Part shown: in pieces, positions 1 through 6,918 of the stretch
Position numbering within the stretch: position 1 is the stretch's first letter
Layout of the letters: every line of letters starts with the position of its first letter
NCBI GenBank assembly: GCA_009783865.1
Contig: WRCR01000010.1
Location: forward strand, 1 to 27,241
Length of the DNA stretch: 27,241 bases
Direction: 5' to 3'
Source of the DNA: Planctomycetaceae bacterium
GTDB taxonomy: Bacteria > Planctomycetota > Planctomycetia > Pirellulales > Thermoguttaceae
Notes under the pieces: model-generated
The model's database searches: none
Told to the model about the DNA's origin: nothing
The model's input: the letters and a program-made list of their open reading frames with translations, nothing else
Translations under genes and position numbers: made by a program

Positions 1-184
1 CCAAATGCCACTTTTCCGGGTCAATGGTGAACGTGACATGTTCAATGCCTATCGGTAATAGGGTGTAATCCTTGAGTGCCGGTGGTGCTTCGGTCTTCGC
101 CGGTTCGGCGGCTTGTTGCCCGACGGTTAGCAGCGGCAGCAAAAGAAAGAACAGCACGGTAAAACAACTTTTTCGCAGTAACAT
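1..184 (-). CDS. Secreted protein of unknown function, N-terminal fragment (runs off left edge)
   Basis: Only the first 61 codons are inside the window. The ATG at 184 is preceded by a clear GGAGG (190-194, minus strand) five bases upstream, which fixes the start. The N-terminus is a typical Sec signal peptide: MLLRKS, then a leucine-rich hydrophobic stretch (LFFLLLPLLTV), with a probable cleavage site near GQQA. It is followed by a short linker rich in Ala, Pro and Glu. The visible mature part (DYTLLPIGIEHVTFTIDPEKW) carries no motif I recognise. The gene starts 17 bases after the stop of the phosphoesterase gene and is in the same direction, so it is probably the next gene of the same operon. 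The coding assignment is firm from the signal peptide and ribosome site; the function is unknown. Confidence 0.75.
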   Translation of the reverse strand, partial: MLLRKSCFTVLFFLLLPLLTVGQQAAEPAKTEAPPALKDYTLLPIGIEHVTFTIDPEKWHL

Positions 185-201
185 TTGTACCTCCGGCTAA
201 A

Positions 202-1230
202 CTAATTTGTTGTGAATGAAAATGAATCGGTTAGTTTCCACTTCGGCTTTTTGGGTTCTTCTCCAAACGGTTTTGTCGAATAATACTCAAAATTAACCTG
301 ATTATCCTTGACACGGGCAATGATAAAACCGACGTGTTTCACTTCCTGAAATATGGGTGTCTCCCGCTCAAGAAACGGTTCCTTCGGCGAATAAAATTTA
401 TGCGCCGCACTGCCGCAGATGAGTTGCGTTATCTCTGACTTGCCGTCTGGACTTTTGATTTTTGAACGGTTGTATATGTGGTCGTGTCCGCTGAAAAAGT
501 ACTTGACTCCGTACCGTTGAAGACAAGCGAAAAAGGAGTTTTGCATCTCCGGATTTGAATCTTGATTTTCCTTGTCGCTGCTGAAAAGGTTGTCCTTGTG
601 ACTCTGTCCCAGCAGATTTTTATGCGCAAACACGAAAGCGAAACGATGGTCGTTTTTTTTCAGTTCGGCTTCAATCCAAGGCAGATAATCGCTGACCGTG
701 TATGCTTTGCCGTTTTTTCCCTCGCGGGCAATAATGGGAAATGTGTCGAGGCAGATGAACTTGCCGCCCTTGTGCGTGAATGAGTACGTCAAGCCCGCCG
801 CACCGGGCAAATCGGGTGAACTGCCGCCGCCTTCCGGTGTGCCGGGAAGACCGGGAAACGCCAGTTTGAATTGCGCAACTTCTGCCTCGCCCTTTGAATC
901 GTGATTACCGCGCACTGGATAAAAACGGATTCCTGCTTTTCCCAACGCTTTGTTGTGAGCCGCCCGCATCTGAAAACCGGCAGCGGAGGGCTTGTCAACT
1001 AAGTCACCGACCTGAATGACCAAATCGACTTTGTGCCGAATCATCTCGGCGTTAATTGCGTCAATGACATGAATCGATGTCCCGTAAAACGGAGCTTCCA
1101 TGTCTTTCCATTGCGTATCGGCAATTATACCGAAAGACCATGAATTGTTTTCAGCGGCAACGGAATAAAGCGGCAGCAAAGTACATACCGCCAACGATAC
1201 ATGTAAAAACAGTCGTCTAGTTGGTTGCAT
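202..1230 (-). CDS. Secreted calcineurin-like metallophosphoesterase
   Basis: A 342-residue protein of the calcineurin-like metallophosphoesterase superfamily, which uses a two-metal centre to hydrolyse phosphomonoesters or diesters. All the signature blocks are visible in order: D38-x-Q40 (IIADTQW), GDLVD at 75-79, GNHD at 108-111, the metal-ligand His in FVFAHK (H203) and GHDH at 248-251. Residues 1-26 form a signal peptide (RRLFLH followed by a hydrophobic core, ending SVAA), so it should act in the periplasm or be secreted. The D-x-Q in place of the usual D-x-H in the first block occurs in some secreted family members. Upstream the leader is A/T-rich with no good Shine-Dalgarno, so the start rests on the signal peptide. 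The gene is co-directional with the TIM-barrel gene (gap 68 bases) and the partial gene (gap 17 bases). The substrate cannot be read from the sequence. Confidence 0.9.
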   Translation of the reverse strand: MQPTRRLFLHVSLAVCTLLPLYSVAAENNSWSFGIIADTQWKDMEAPFYGTSIHVIDAINAEMIRHKVDLVIQVGDLVDKPSAAGFQMRAAHNKALGKAGIRFYPVRGNHDSKGEAEVAQFKLAFPGLPGTPEGGGSSPDLPGAAGLTYSFTHKGGKFICLDTFPIIAREGKNGKAYTVSDYLPWIEAELKKNDHRFAFVFAHKNLLGQSHKDNLFSSDKENQDSNPEMQNSFFACLQRYGVKYFFSGHDHIYNRSKIKSPDGKSEITQLICGSAAHKFYSPKEPFLERETPIFQEVKHVGFIIARVKDNQVNFEYYSTKPFGEEPKKPKWKLTDSFSFTTN

Positions 1231-1298
1231 AGTAATTATTATTATTGAACGTTTTGGAAAATTGGCGATGCTTGCGCACCGCCGCGATTGAACCTGTT

Positions 1299-2201
1299 TT
1301 ATCCGAAAACTTTGCGTACATAATCAACGCTTTGACGTATTTTTTCAACGGGCGGCATTGTTTTCGGTGTAGCGGCTTCCACCGCCTGTTCGAGAACGAT
1401 GTGCGGCATCTTGGGCAACTTCCTAATGGCGGCGGCAAGGCGAATGTTGTCGATGTCACCATCGCCGAACGTTTCGCTGAAAACGTTGTTAATCGTCTGA
1501 CGCAGATGAACTTCAACACTGCGGTCGCCGTAGAGTTTCAAATGGTCGAACAGTGCTACCTGCGAATTGCCGCTGCCGCTGTAAGAATAATTCTGCTCGA
1601 AACAGAGCGAGACATTGTTCGGGTCGGTGCCGCAGAGAATATGATGAAACTCACGCGCAGCGAATTCAAGTTCCACCTTGTGATAGTGAAACGCAAGAGA
1701 GATACCTATCTTCTTCAGTCCGGCACCAAGTATATCAAAATTCTTCGATTGGAAAATGAGTTCGGCATCCGTTTTTCCTTTTTCAGCGTCTGTGCCTTTT
1801 TTCCCCGCTGGGTTGACGACAATGATAGATGTTCCGAGGGACTTCACTTTTTCGCCGATTTTTAATATCCTGTTGATTTCCTTCTCGGCAGCATCTTCTT
1901 CGTGAAGGTTGATGCCGGAATAGACCGAGCGCATCGTCAAACCGTAGTCCGCAAGCCGTTTGCCGACGGTTTCAACCTCTTCTTCGGAACGGAAGAGCGG
2001 TTCGATACCGTCGAGACCAGCACTCTTAAGTTCGTCGAGACGGTCCCAGAAGTCGAGATTCTCGCGGCGGTAAATAGTGTTGCATGTGTACTGGTTGATA
2101 GCAACGTGCAGACGTTTGCTTTCTTGGGCAAACAAGGTTGTCGTTGCAAGGGAAGCCCCTGTCACGGCAAGGGCGGCAGACAAAAATTGACGTCGTTTCA
2201 T
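1299..2201 (-). CDS. Tat-exported sugar phosphate isomerase/epimerase-like TIM-barrel protein
   Basis: A 300-residue protein of the xylose-isomerase-like (AP-endonuclease 2 superfamily) TIM-barrel family common in planctomycetes. The N-terminus MKRRQFLSAALAVTGAS is a twin-arginine type signal (RRQFL plus a mild hydrophobic region, likely cleavage after LFA), so export in folded form is expected. Barrel-strand signatures are visible: GLDGIEPLF (E67), SIIVVNPAG, LAFHYHKVELE (172-177), VSLCFEQNYS and HIVLEQAVE (E271). The usual D-x-x-H and H-x-x-D metal-ligand blocks of this family are replaced by CFEQN (200-204) and VEVHLRQ (229-235), so isomerase activity is uncertain. It lies inside the exported-hydrolase operon, 65 bases downstream of the last PHP gene. 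No Shine-Dalgarno is visible; the leader shares a 16-base sequence with the leader of the neighbouring PHP gene. Confidence 0.85.
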   Translation of the reverse strand: MKRRQFLSAALAVTGASLATTTLFAQESKRLHVAINQYTCNTIYRRENLDFWDRLDELKSAGLDGIEPLFRSEEEVETVGKRLADYGLTMRSVYSGINLHEEDAAEKEINRILKIGEKVKSLGTSIIVVNPAGKKGTDAEKGKTDAELIFQSKNFDILGAGLKKIGISLAFHYHKVELEFAAREFHHILCGTDPNNVSLCFEQNYSYSGSGNSQVALFDHLKLYGDRSVEVHLRQTINNVFSETFGDGDIDNIRLAAAIRKLPKMPHIVLEQAVEAATPKTMPPVEKIRQSVDYVRKVFG

Positions 2202-2266
2202 GAGTTTTTAGGGTAAAAAAGGATGAAAAAAAATATAAAAAAGTAACAGTGTCGCTCACTACCCAA

Positions 2267-3382
2267 TTACAGAACTATTATCAGCGGTTTGTTTGCACCG
2301 ATGAACCAGTTGGTCACCGTCAGTTTCTTCGTTGAACCAATGTTCACCGTTCCCAGCGGCGGCAGTTCCGCTGTCTTACCATCTGCATCAATAATACACG
2401 GAATATCGCTGCGGTTTTTAAGCGTCAAACCGTCGTCCGTCTTCTCAATTTTAACGCAGGCACGGAACAGTTTTTCGACCCAGGGGTCTCGTCCGAGAAT
2501 CATGTTCGCTGCCCAGCCGATAGTTCGCTTGGCGTGAAATGCTTCTTTCAAACTTTCAAGGGTACGTTCCTTAGCGAGAATCAACGTCATAGTCCGGTGC
2601 AGATTCGGCTGTCCGAAATCGGTGTGTTCGTTCCCGTGAATGTCGCTGTTTGCCATTGGAGCGAGGTCTTTTTCGCTGCACCAGTCGTGTGCAAACGGAA
2701 AATACCAATGTCCGTTAATCACTTCGACACCGTGCAAATGTCCTCTCGCTCTTGCCGCTTCATGTTCGGCAGTGAATGGCAGCGGCTTCCCATTGACGGC
2801 ACGGTCTCCGGGATGGTTCCAATGAATAAATGCCCCTTGTTCCGCAGCAACTGCCAACTTGGCTATCCATTCGTCTGCTGTTGCAATCGGGTTTCTGTCC
2901 GTGATAAAGTGGGCGTTGAAATGTCCGCCTTTCCCCGCGATTTCCGTTGCGAAAACAAGAAGCAGTTTCCTCTTCTCCGCTTCTTCCTTGGCAAGTTCAT
3001 AACTCCTGTTACGGTCAATTTCTTTCGAGAGTTCAGGAATCGTACTGCTGCCGGAATTGAGGTGGTCGGTAATGGAAAGCGCGTCGAAACCGTTGTAAGC
3101 GGCATCCCGAACACGCTGCTGCGGAATAACCTGACCGTCGGAGAAAATCGTGTGCATGTGGAAGTCGCCCTTAAGGACTTTGTACTCGCCTACATCGGGA
3201 ATGGCGATTCTGCGTCCCGATACCCGCTTTGGACGGACTATGTCCGCATAAGAGACAACGGTTTGCTTATCCGGTTGCGGCTGCGGTGCCGCTTCGTCTT
3301 GAGCGGCAAGCACTTGAACGGAAAAAAATACGGCAGCCGTCAACAAGACGGCGCGTTTCAAAAATGTTTGTCGGTTGTGCAT
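2267..3382 (-). CDS. Secreted PHP-domain metallohydrolase, copy 3 (CehA/McbA-like)
   Basis: A 371-residue PHP-superfamily protein, the most divergent of three tandem paralogues. PHP proteins hold two or three metal ions and hydrolyse phosphoesters or related bonds; exported single-domain forms resemble the CehA/McbA group. Metal-ligand blocks visible: GDFHMH (H75, H77), SDG (D82), ITDH (D106, H107), the Glu of ATEIAG (E147) with a following His (H154), HWNHP (H190) and NSDIH (D247, H249). The set appears complete, so activity is plausible. Residues 1-26 are a Sec signal ending VLAAQ. It is shorter than the other two copies mainly between HWNHP and GHLHG and in the variable loop after the ITDH block. 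The C-terminal 60 residues form a conserved beta-rich tail (DIPCIIDADGK, WFIGANKPL). It lies 46 bases downstream of copy 2. Substrate unknown. Confidence 0.88.
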   Translation of the reverse strand: MHNRQTFLKRAVLLTAAVFFSVQVLAAQDEAAPQPQPDKQTVVSYADIVRPKRVSGRRIAIPDVGEYKVLKGDFHMHTIFSDGQVIPQQRVRDAAYNGFDALSITDHLNSGSSTIPELSKEIDRNRSYELAKEEAEKRKLLLVFATEIAGKGGHFNAHFITDRNPIATADEWIAKLAVAAEQGAFIHWNHPGDRAVNGKPLPFTAEHEAARARGHLHGVEVINGHWYFPFAHDWCSEKDLAPMANSDIHGNEHTDFGQPNLHRTMTLILAKERTLESLKEAFHAKRTIGWAANMILGRDPWVEKLFRACVKIEKTDDGLTLKNRSDIPCIIDADGKTAELPPLGTVNIGSTKKLTVTNWFIGANKPLIIVL

Positions 3383-3428
3383 AGTAATTTTCTAAAAAAG
3401 GATGAAAATGAAAAGGGGAATAAAACAA

Positions 3429-4622
3429 TTACAAAGTGATTTCCAGCGGTTTGTAGGTTCCGATGAGCCAGTTAGTTATCGTCAACTTTTTCGTTGGACT
3501 GATATTTATCAAACCCTGCGGCGGCAGTTCCGATGTTTTGCCGTCCGCCTCAATTATACACGGAATATCGCTGATATTTTGCAGCGTCAAACCGGTGTCC
3601 GTTTTTTCCATTTTAACGCAAGCACGGAACAGTTTTTCGACCCAGGGCTGCCTTCCGAAAATCATATCCGCAGCCCAGCCGATGGTGCGCTTGGCGAAAA
3701 ACGCTTCCTTGATGCTTTCAAGGTTTCGCTCTTTGGCGAGAACCAGAGTCATGGGACGGCGCAGATTCTGGCGACCAAATCTTTCTGATTCGCTCGGATG
3801 AATGTCGGTGTTGGCAACAACGGCGAGGTTCCGTTCATTGCACCAATCGTGAGAAATCGGATTATAGATGCAAGCACTGTTGGAGAACACTTCAATGCCG
3901 TGCAAATGTCCCTTTTTATAGATTTCTTCCATTTCGTCAAAGAACCGCATCGGTTCACCTTTTTTGCGACCGAATGGCGGTTTATCTGGTGCCGTATCTA
4001 CCCAGTTAGGATGGTTCCAATGAACGAATGCGCCCTGTTCAACAGCAACAGCAATCATTGCTGTCCAGTCACCGGCTGACGCAATAGGGTTCACATCTTT
4101 GACGAACAAAAGGTTGAGGTGCCAGGCACTCGTGGCGATTTCTGTTCCCGGAACGAGAAGCAGTTTTTTCTTGTCCGCTTCCGGCTTGGCGAGGAGGTAT
4201 GATAAGTTCTGGTCGAGAGTTTTGCCGCCGGAATCATCGCGATTCGTAATGTTAAGCATTTTGAGCATATCGGGGTATCCTCTATACGGAGCACTGTTGA
4301 TGTGGTCCGTAATAGCAATGACATCGAGTCCGTTATCAACGGCATCAGAAACCCTATCCTGCGGCATGACACGTCCGTCGGATAAGATCGTGTGCATGTG
4401 AAAATCGCCTTTGAGAACCTTGTATTCGCCGACATTGGGTATCGTGATTTTTCGCGGCGGTATTTTCGGAGGATGTATCTTATCCCCGTATGTCACGGGA
4501 AACAGATTCGCATCTTCCGGTTTCGGCGATGCATTGTCTTGAGCGAAAAGACAAGGGGTGAGTAGAAAAACGACAACCGTTAACAAGGCGGCACATTTCA
4601 AAAATTCACGTTGATTATACAT
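3429..4622 (-). CDS. Secreted PHP-domain metallohydrolase, copy 2 (CehA/McbA-like)
   Basis: A 397-residue exported PHP protein, the middle gene of the tandem triplet. The signal peptide is residues 1-27 (LLTVVVFLLTPCLFA, then QDN). The complete set of metal ligands is visible: H75 and H77 in GDFHMH, D82, D106 and H107 in ITDH, E161 and H168 (GTEIATSAWH), H204 in HWNHP, D273 and H275 in NTDIH. It is very similar by eye to copy 1 from residue 28 to the end, including FGRKKGEPMRFF and SNSACIYNPI, which copy 3 lacks. The clearest difference is a longer loop (about residues 108-145) between the ITDH block and the Glu ligand, a region that in PHP enzymes lies near the active-site mouth; this suggests substrate divergence after duplication. 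No Shine-Dalgarno is seen before the ATG. The gap to copy 1 is 55 bases. Confidence 0.88.
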   Translation of the reverse strand: MYNQREFLKCAALLTVVVFLLTPCLFAQDNASPKPEDANLFPVTYGDKIHPPKIPPRKITIPNVGEYKVLKGDFHMHTILSDGRVMPQDRVSDAVDNGLDVIAITDHINSAPYRGYPDMLKMLNITNRDDSGGKTLDQNLSYLLAKPEADKKKLLLVPGTEIATSAWHLNLLFVKDVNPIASAGDWTAMIAVAVEQGAFVHWNHPNWVDTAPDKPPFGRKKGEPMRFFDEMEEIYKKGHLHGIEVFSNSACIYNPISHDWCNERNLAVVANTDIHPSESERFGRQNLRRPMTLVLAKERNLESIKEAFFAKRTIGWAADMIFGRQPWVEKLFRACVKMEKTDTGLTLQNISDIPCIIEADGKTSELPPQGLINISPTKKLTITNWLIGTYKPLEITL

Positions 4623-4677
4623 TTATATTATCTAAAAAATGGTGACTATGAAAAGGGAAATAAAGTATGTTACACTA

Positions 4678-5841
4678 TTACAAAGTAATTTCCAGCGGTT
4701 TATAGGTTCCAATGAGCCAGTTAGTCACCGTCAGTTTCTTTGCTGGACTAATACTTACCGACCCCTGCGGCGGCAATTCCGTTGCCTTACCGTCTGCCTC
4801 AATGATACACGGAATATCGCTGAGATTTTGCAGCGTCAAACCGCTCTCCGTCTTTTCTATTCTAACGCAGGAACGGAACAGTTTTTCAACCCAGGGCTGC
4901 CGTCCGAAAATCATGTCCGCTGCCCAGCCGACGGTTCGCTTTGCAAAAAACGCTTCCTTGATGCTTTCAAGGTTACGTTCTTTGGCAAGAATCAGAGTCA
5001 TGGGACGGCGCAGATTCTGGCGACCGAACCGTTCTAATTCGCTCGGATGAAGGTCAGTGTTGGCAATAACGGCAAGGTCACGCTCATTGCACCAATCGTG
5101 AGCAATCGGATTATAGATACAAGCACTGTTGGAAAACACTTCGATTCCGTGGAGATGTCCCTTTTTATAGATTTCATCCATTTCGGCAAAGAACCGCATC
5201 GGTTCGCCTTTTTTTCTACCGAAAGGTGCTTTGTCCGGCGCGGTATCAGTCCAGTTAGGATGGTTCCAGAAAACGAACCCGCCTTGTTCCACAGCAACGG
5301 CGACCATTTTTTGCCAATCATCCATTTCAGCCGCAATGGGATTCACGTCTTGAATAAACAAAGCGTTTAGGTGCCATTCGCTCTTTGTGATTTCTGCTCC
5401 TCTAACGAGAATCAGTTTGCTCTTGTCCGCTGCGGGCTTGGCGAGATTGTACGAGAGGTTGTAGTCGTCGTTCTTCGCAAGTTGCAGTTCCTTGCTGCCG
5501 ATATTGGGACGATATTCTATATGGTCATTAATCGCAATCGCGTCAAAACCGTTGTCAACAGCTTCGGCAACCCGTTGTTTGGGCATGACACTGCCATCGG
5601 AAAAAAGCGTGTGCATGTGAAAATCGCCTTTGAGAACTTTGTATTCTCCAACATCGGGAATCGTAATTACCCGCGGCGGTATTTTTTCGGGATGAATCTT
5701 ATTCCCGTATACGACGGGAAACAGATTCGCATCTTCCGGCTTCGGCGCGGCATTGTCTTGAGCAAAAAGACAAGAGGCGGACAGAGAAACGGCAATCGTC
5801 AGCAGTATGATGCGCCGCAAAAAACAGTGTCTAGTATTCAT
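4678..5841 (-). CDS. Secreted PHP-domain metallohydrolase, copy 1 (CehA/McbA-like), first gene of the operon
   Basis: A 387-residue exported PHP protein, first of three tandem paralogues and probably the first gene of a six-gene transcript. The start ATG has a good AAGGAG five bases upstream (5847-5852 on the minus strand), unlike copies 2 and 3. The signal peptide covers residues 1-27 (IILLTIAVSLSASCLFA). Metal ligands: H75 and H77 (GDFHMH), D82, D106 and H107 (in INDH rather than ITDH), E150, H157, H194 in FWNHP, D263 and H265 in NTDLH. The ligands are all kept, so the copy looks functional. The loop after the INDH block differs from both other copies in length and sequence. A possible promoter lies about 40-70 bases upstream. 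The biochemical substrate cannot be inferred. Confidence 0.88.
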   Translation of the reverse strand: MNTRHCFLRRIILLTIAVSLSASCLFAQDNAAPKPEDANLFPVVYGNKIHPEKIPPRVITIPDVGEYKVLKGDFHMHTLFSDGSVMPKQRVAEAVDNGFDAIAINDHIEYRPNIGSKELQLAKNDDYNLSYNLAKPAADKSKLILVRGAEITKSEWHLNALFIQDVNPIAAEMDDWQKMVAVAVEQGGFVFWNHPNWTDTAPDKAPFGRKKGEPMRFFAEMDEIYKKGHLHGIEVFSNSACIYNPIAHDWCNERDLAVIANTDLHPSELERFGRQNLRRPMTLILAKERNLESIKEAFFAKRTVGWAADMIFGRQPWVEKLFRSCVRIEKTESGLTLQNLSDIPCIIEADGKATELPPQGSVSISPAKKLTVTNWLIGTYKPLEITL

Positions 5842-5882
5842 GAAAACTCCTTGAAGTGAAAGGGGTGGACTTATCGCAAGAG

Positions 5883-5912
5883 ATATTATTACGAAAGAAT
5901 CGGGAAAGACAA
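5883..5912 (-). promoter_or_regulatory. Candidate promoter of the PHP/TIM-barrel/phosphoesterase operon
   Basis: On the minus strand a TTGTCT (-35 type, 5907-5912) is followed after 18 bases by TAATAT (-10 type, 5883-5888), about 40 bases before the start of PHP copy 1. The match to a housekeeping promoter is partial. It is the best candidate in front of the first gene of the operon. Confidence 0.35.
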
Positions 5913-6005
5913 GTGAGTGAAACGTGAATAATTAAAAATCAAAGGCTTGGTCCGCTTGCTGTCAGTTGGAATCTTTCAGCAACTTGAGCAAGTTATACAT
6001 CGCCG

Positions 6006-6024
6006 CTGCCGCCTCCGGCGGCAG
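6006..6024. repeat. GC-rich REP-like palindrome
   Basis: Perfect stem of 8 (CTGCCGCC / GGCGGCAG) with a TCC loop. It resembles in style the CCTCCG-type palindrome at 16806-16824 and may belong to the same family of small dispersed elements. Confidence 0.45.
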
Positions 6025-6257
6025 AGCAGGGTCTGTCCGAAAGAAACGGAATAACCCCCACGTGTCAAAGTGGTGCATTGTTGGTCTACGCAGATTCTAT
6101 CCGCAGAGCAGCACGCGACACTCTTCCCGCGCGGAGCAACGCAACTTTACTAATCACCGATGACTTTCTACCCGGTTTCCCGGTTGACACGTAGAAGATT
6201 GTCGTTCGCCGAAGCGATTCTTAATGACTTGTCAACGTACTCTACTAATTCATTCCA

Positions 6258-6282
6258 TCCGGCAACATGCCGGACGGGTATT
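6258..6282 (+). terminator. Possible orphan terminator hairpin
   Basis: TCCGGCA, a three-base loop ACA, and TGCCGGA form a perfect 7-bp stem; on the + strand it is followed by CGGG and then a short T-rich tract. This is terminator-like, but no + strand gene lies upstream, so it either ends an unrecognised transcript or is just another palindrome. Confidence 0.3.
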
Positions 6283-6740
6283 TTTAATTACAAGATAAGT
6301 GTATCACGTTTTTTCGGGAATTGCAAGAGAAAATTTGCGTTTCCTTTGCACACCTTGCGATTGGGGATAAAAAAAAGATGAAGGATGCGAAGCATCATAC
6401 TTCACATCCTTCGGTATTGCAATTTTCACTTTGAACTTATCCGCTTTCGGGCATCATGCCCAAGTCAGCGGGGTTCTCCGTTTCAACGGCAACGAAACGG
6501 TCCGCAAATCAAAACCAAAAGGGAAACCAAACGGAGCATCCCAGTTTTCAGGGCGAAGAAGCAAAAACCCTGTCTCTGTTCGGGTCGGCTTGGACTCGCG
6601 CGGCATAGCCGTTTTTCGGCATCTGCTCACGTTTCAACACTTTCCCCCTCCATAGCGAAAGGATCAAAACGCACCGGACGGAAATCCTTCCCCGTCAACA
6701 GTACCTATCGTAAAATCCGTCCTAAAGAATTAAAAAGAAA

Positions 6741-6800
6741 AACCGGTACAATGCAAAAAAAGGGTATTAAGTGCTTTTTCGGAGCAGTGTTATACCGGTT
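6741..6800. repeat. Inverted repeat upstream of the ceramidase-like gene
   Basis: AACCGGTA (6741-6748) and TACCGGTT (6793-6800) are perfect inverted 8-mers 44 bases apart; the match extends to 9 of 10 positions inward. They lie 40-100 bases upstream of the promoter at 6841-6869, where a pair of operator half-sites or an RNA stem would be possible. Confidence 0.35.
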
Positions 6801-6840
6801 AGGAAATATGCGTAAAAAAAGTCACCTGCCGCTTGCTAAC

Positions 6841-6869
6841 TTGAATATCCCTTCCGGCGATAGTATAAT
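6841..6869 (+). promoter_or_regulatory. Probable sigma-70-type promoter of the ceramidase-like gene
   Basis: TTGAAT (6841-6846) and a perfect TATAAT (6864-6869) are separated by the ideal 17 bases. The gene start at 6919 is 50 bases downstream, leaving a leader of about 40 bases that carries the GGAG ribosome site. Confidence 0.6.
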
Positions 6870-6918
6870 AACGGCGATGTGGTCAACATTATAATTCATA
6901 AACTTGGAGTACCATCAA

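Larger units (their letters stand above)
5842..6918. other. Long gene-poor region with hairpins
   Basis: About 1.08 kb between the divergent PHP operon and ceramidase-like gene. I see no convincing protein gene: the open frames here (for example + strand 5966-6163 and 6385-6894) lack a ribosome site and have unusual, Arg/Ser-rich composition. What it does contain: a strong hairpin at 6006-6024, a hairpin followed by a T-rich tract at 6258-6282, two mutually exclusive hairpins at 6380-6412, a long-range inverted pair at 6676-6682/6716-6722, an 8-base inverted pair at 6741-6748/6793-6800, and a good promoter at 6841-6869. It may hold a non-coding RNA or decayed genes; neither can be shown by reading alone. 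Confidence 0.6.

Noticed and set aside
2534..3439. Long + strand open frame of 301 codons antisense to PHP copy 3
   Set aside because: It lies fully opposite a gene with clear metal-ligand motifs and signal peptide; its translation has no recognisable domain and no ribosome site. Similar shadow frames recur opposite the other PHP copies.
5966..6163. 65-codon + strand frame with TTG start
   Set aside because: It runs across a strong GC-rich palindrome, has no Shine-Dalgarno and no recognisable motif.
6385..6894. 169-codon + strand frame in the long intergenic region
   Set aside because: No ribosome site, Arg/Lys/Ser-rich composition, overlap with the promoter at 6841-6869 and with several hairpins. 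It resembles random translation of repeat-like DNA.
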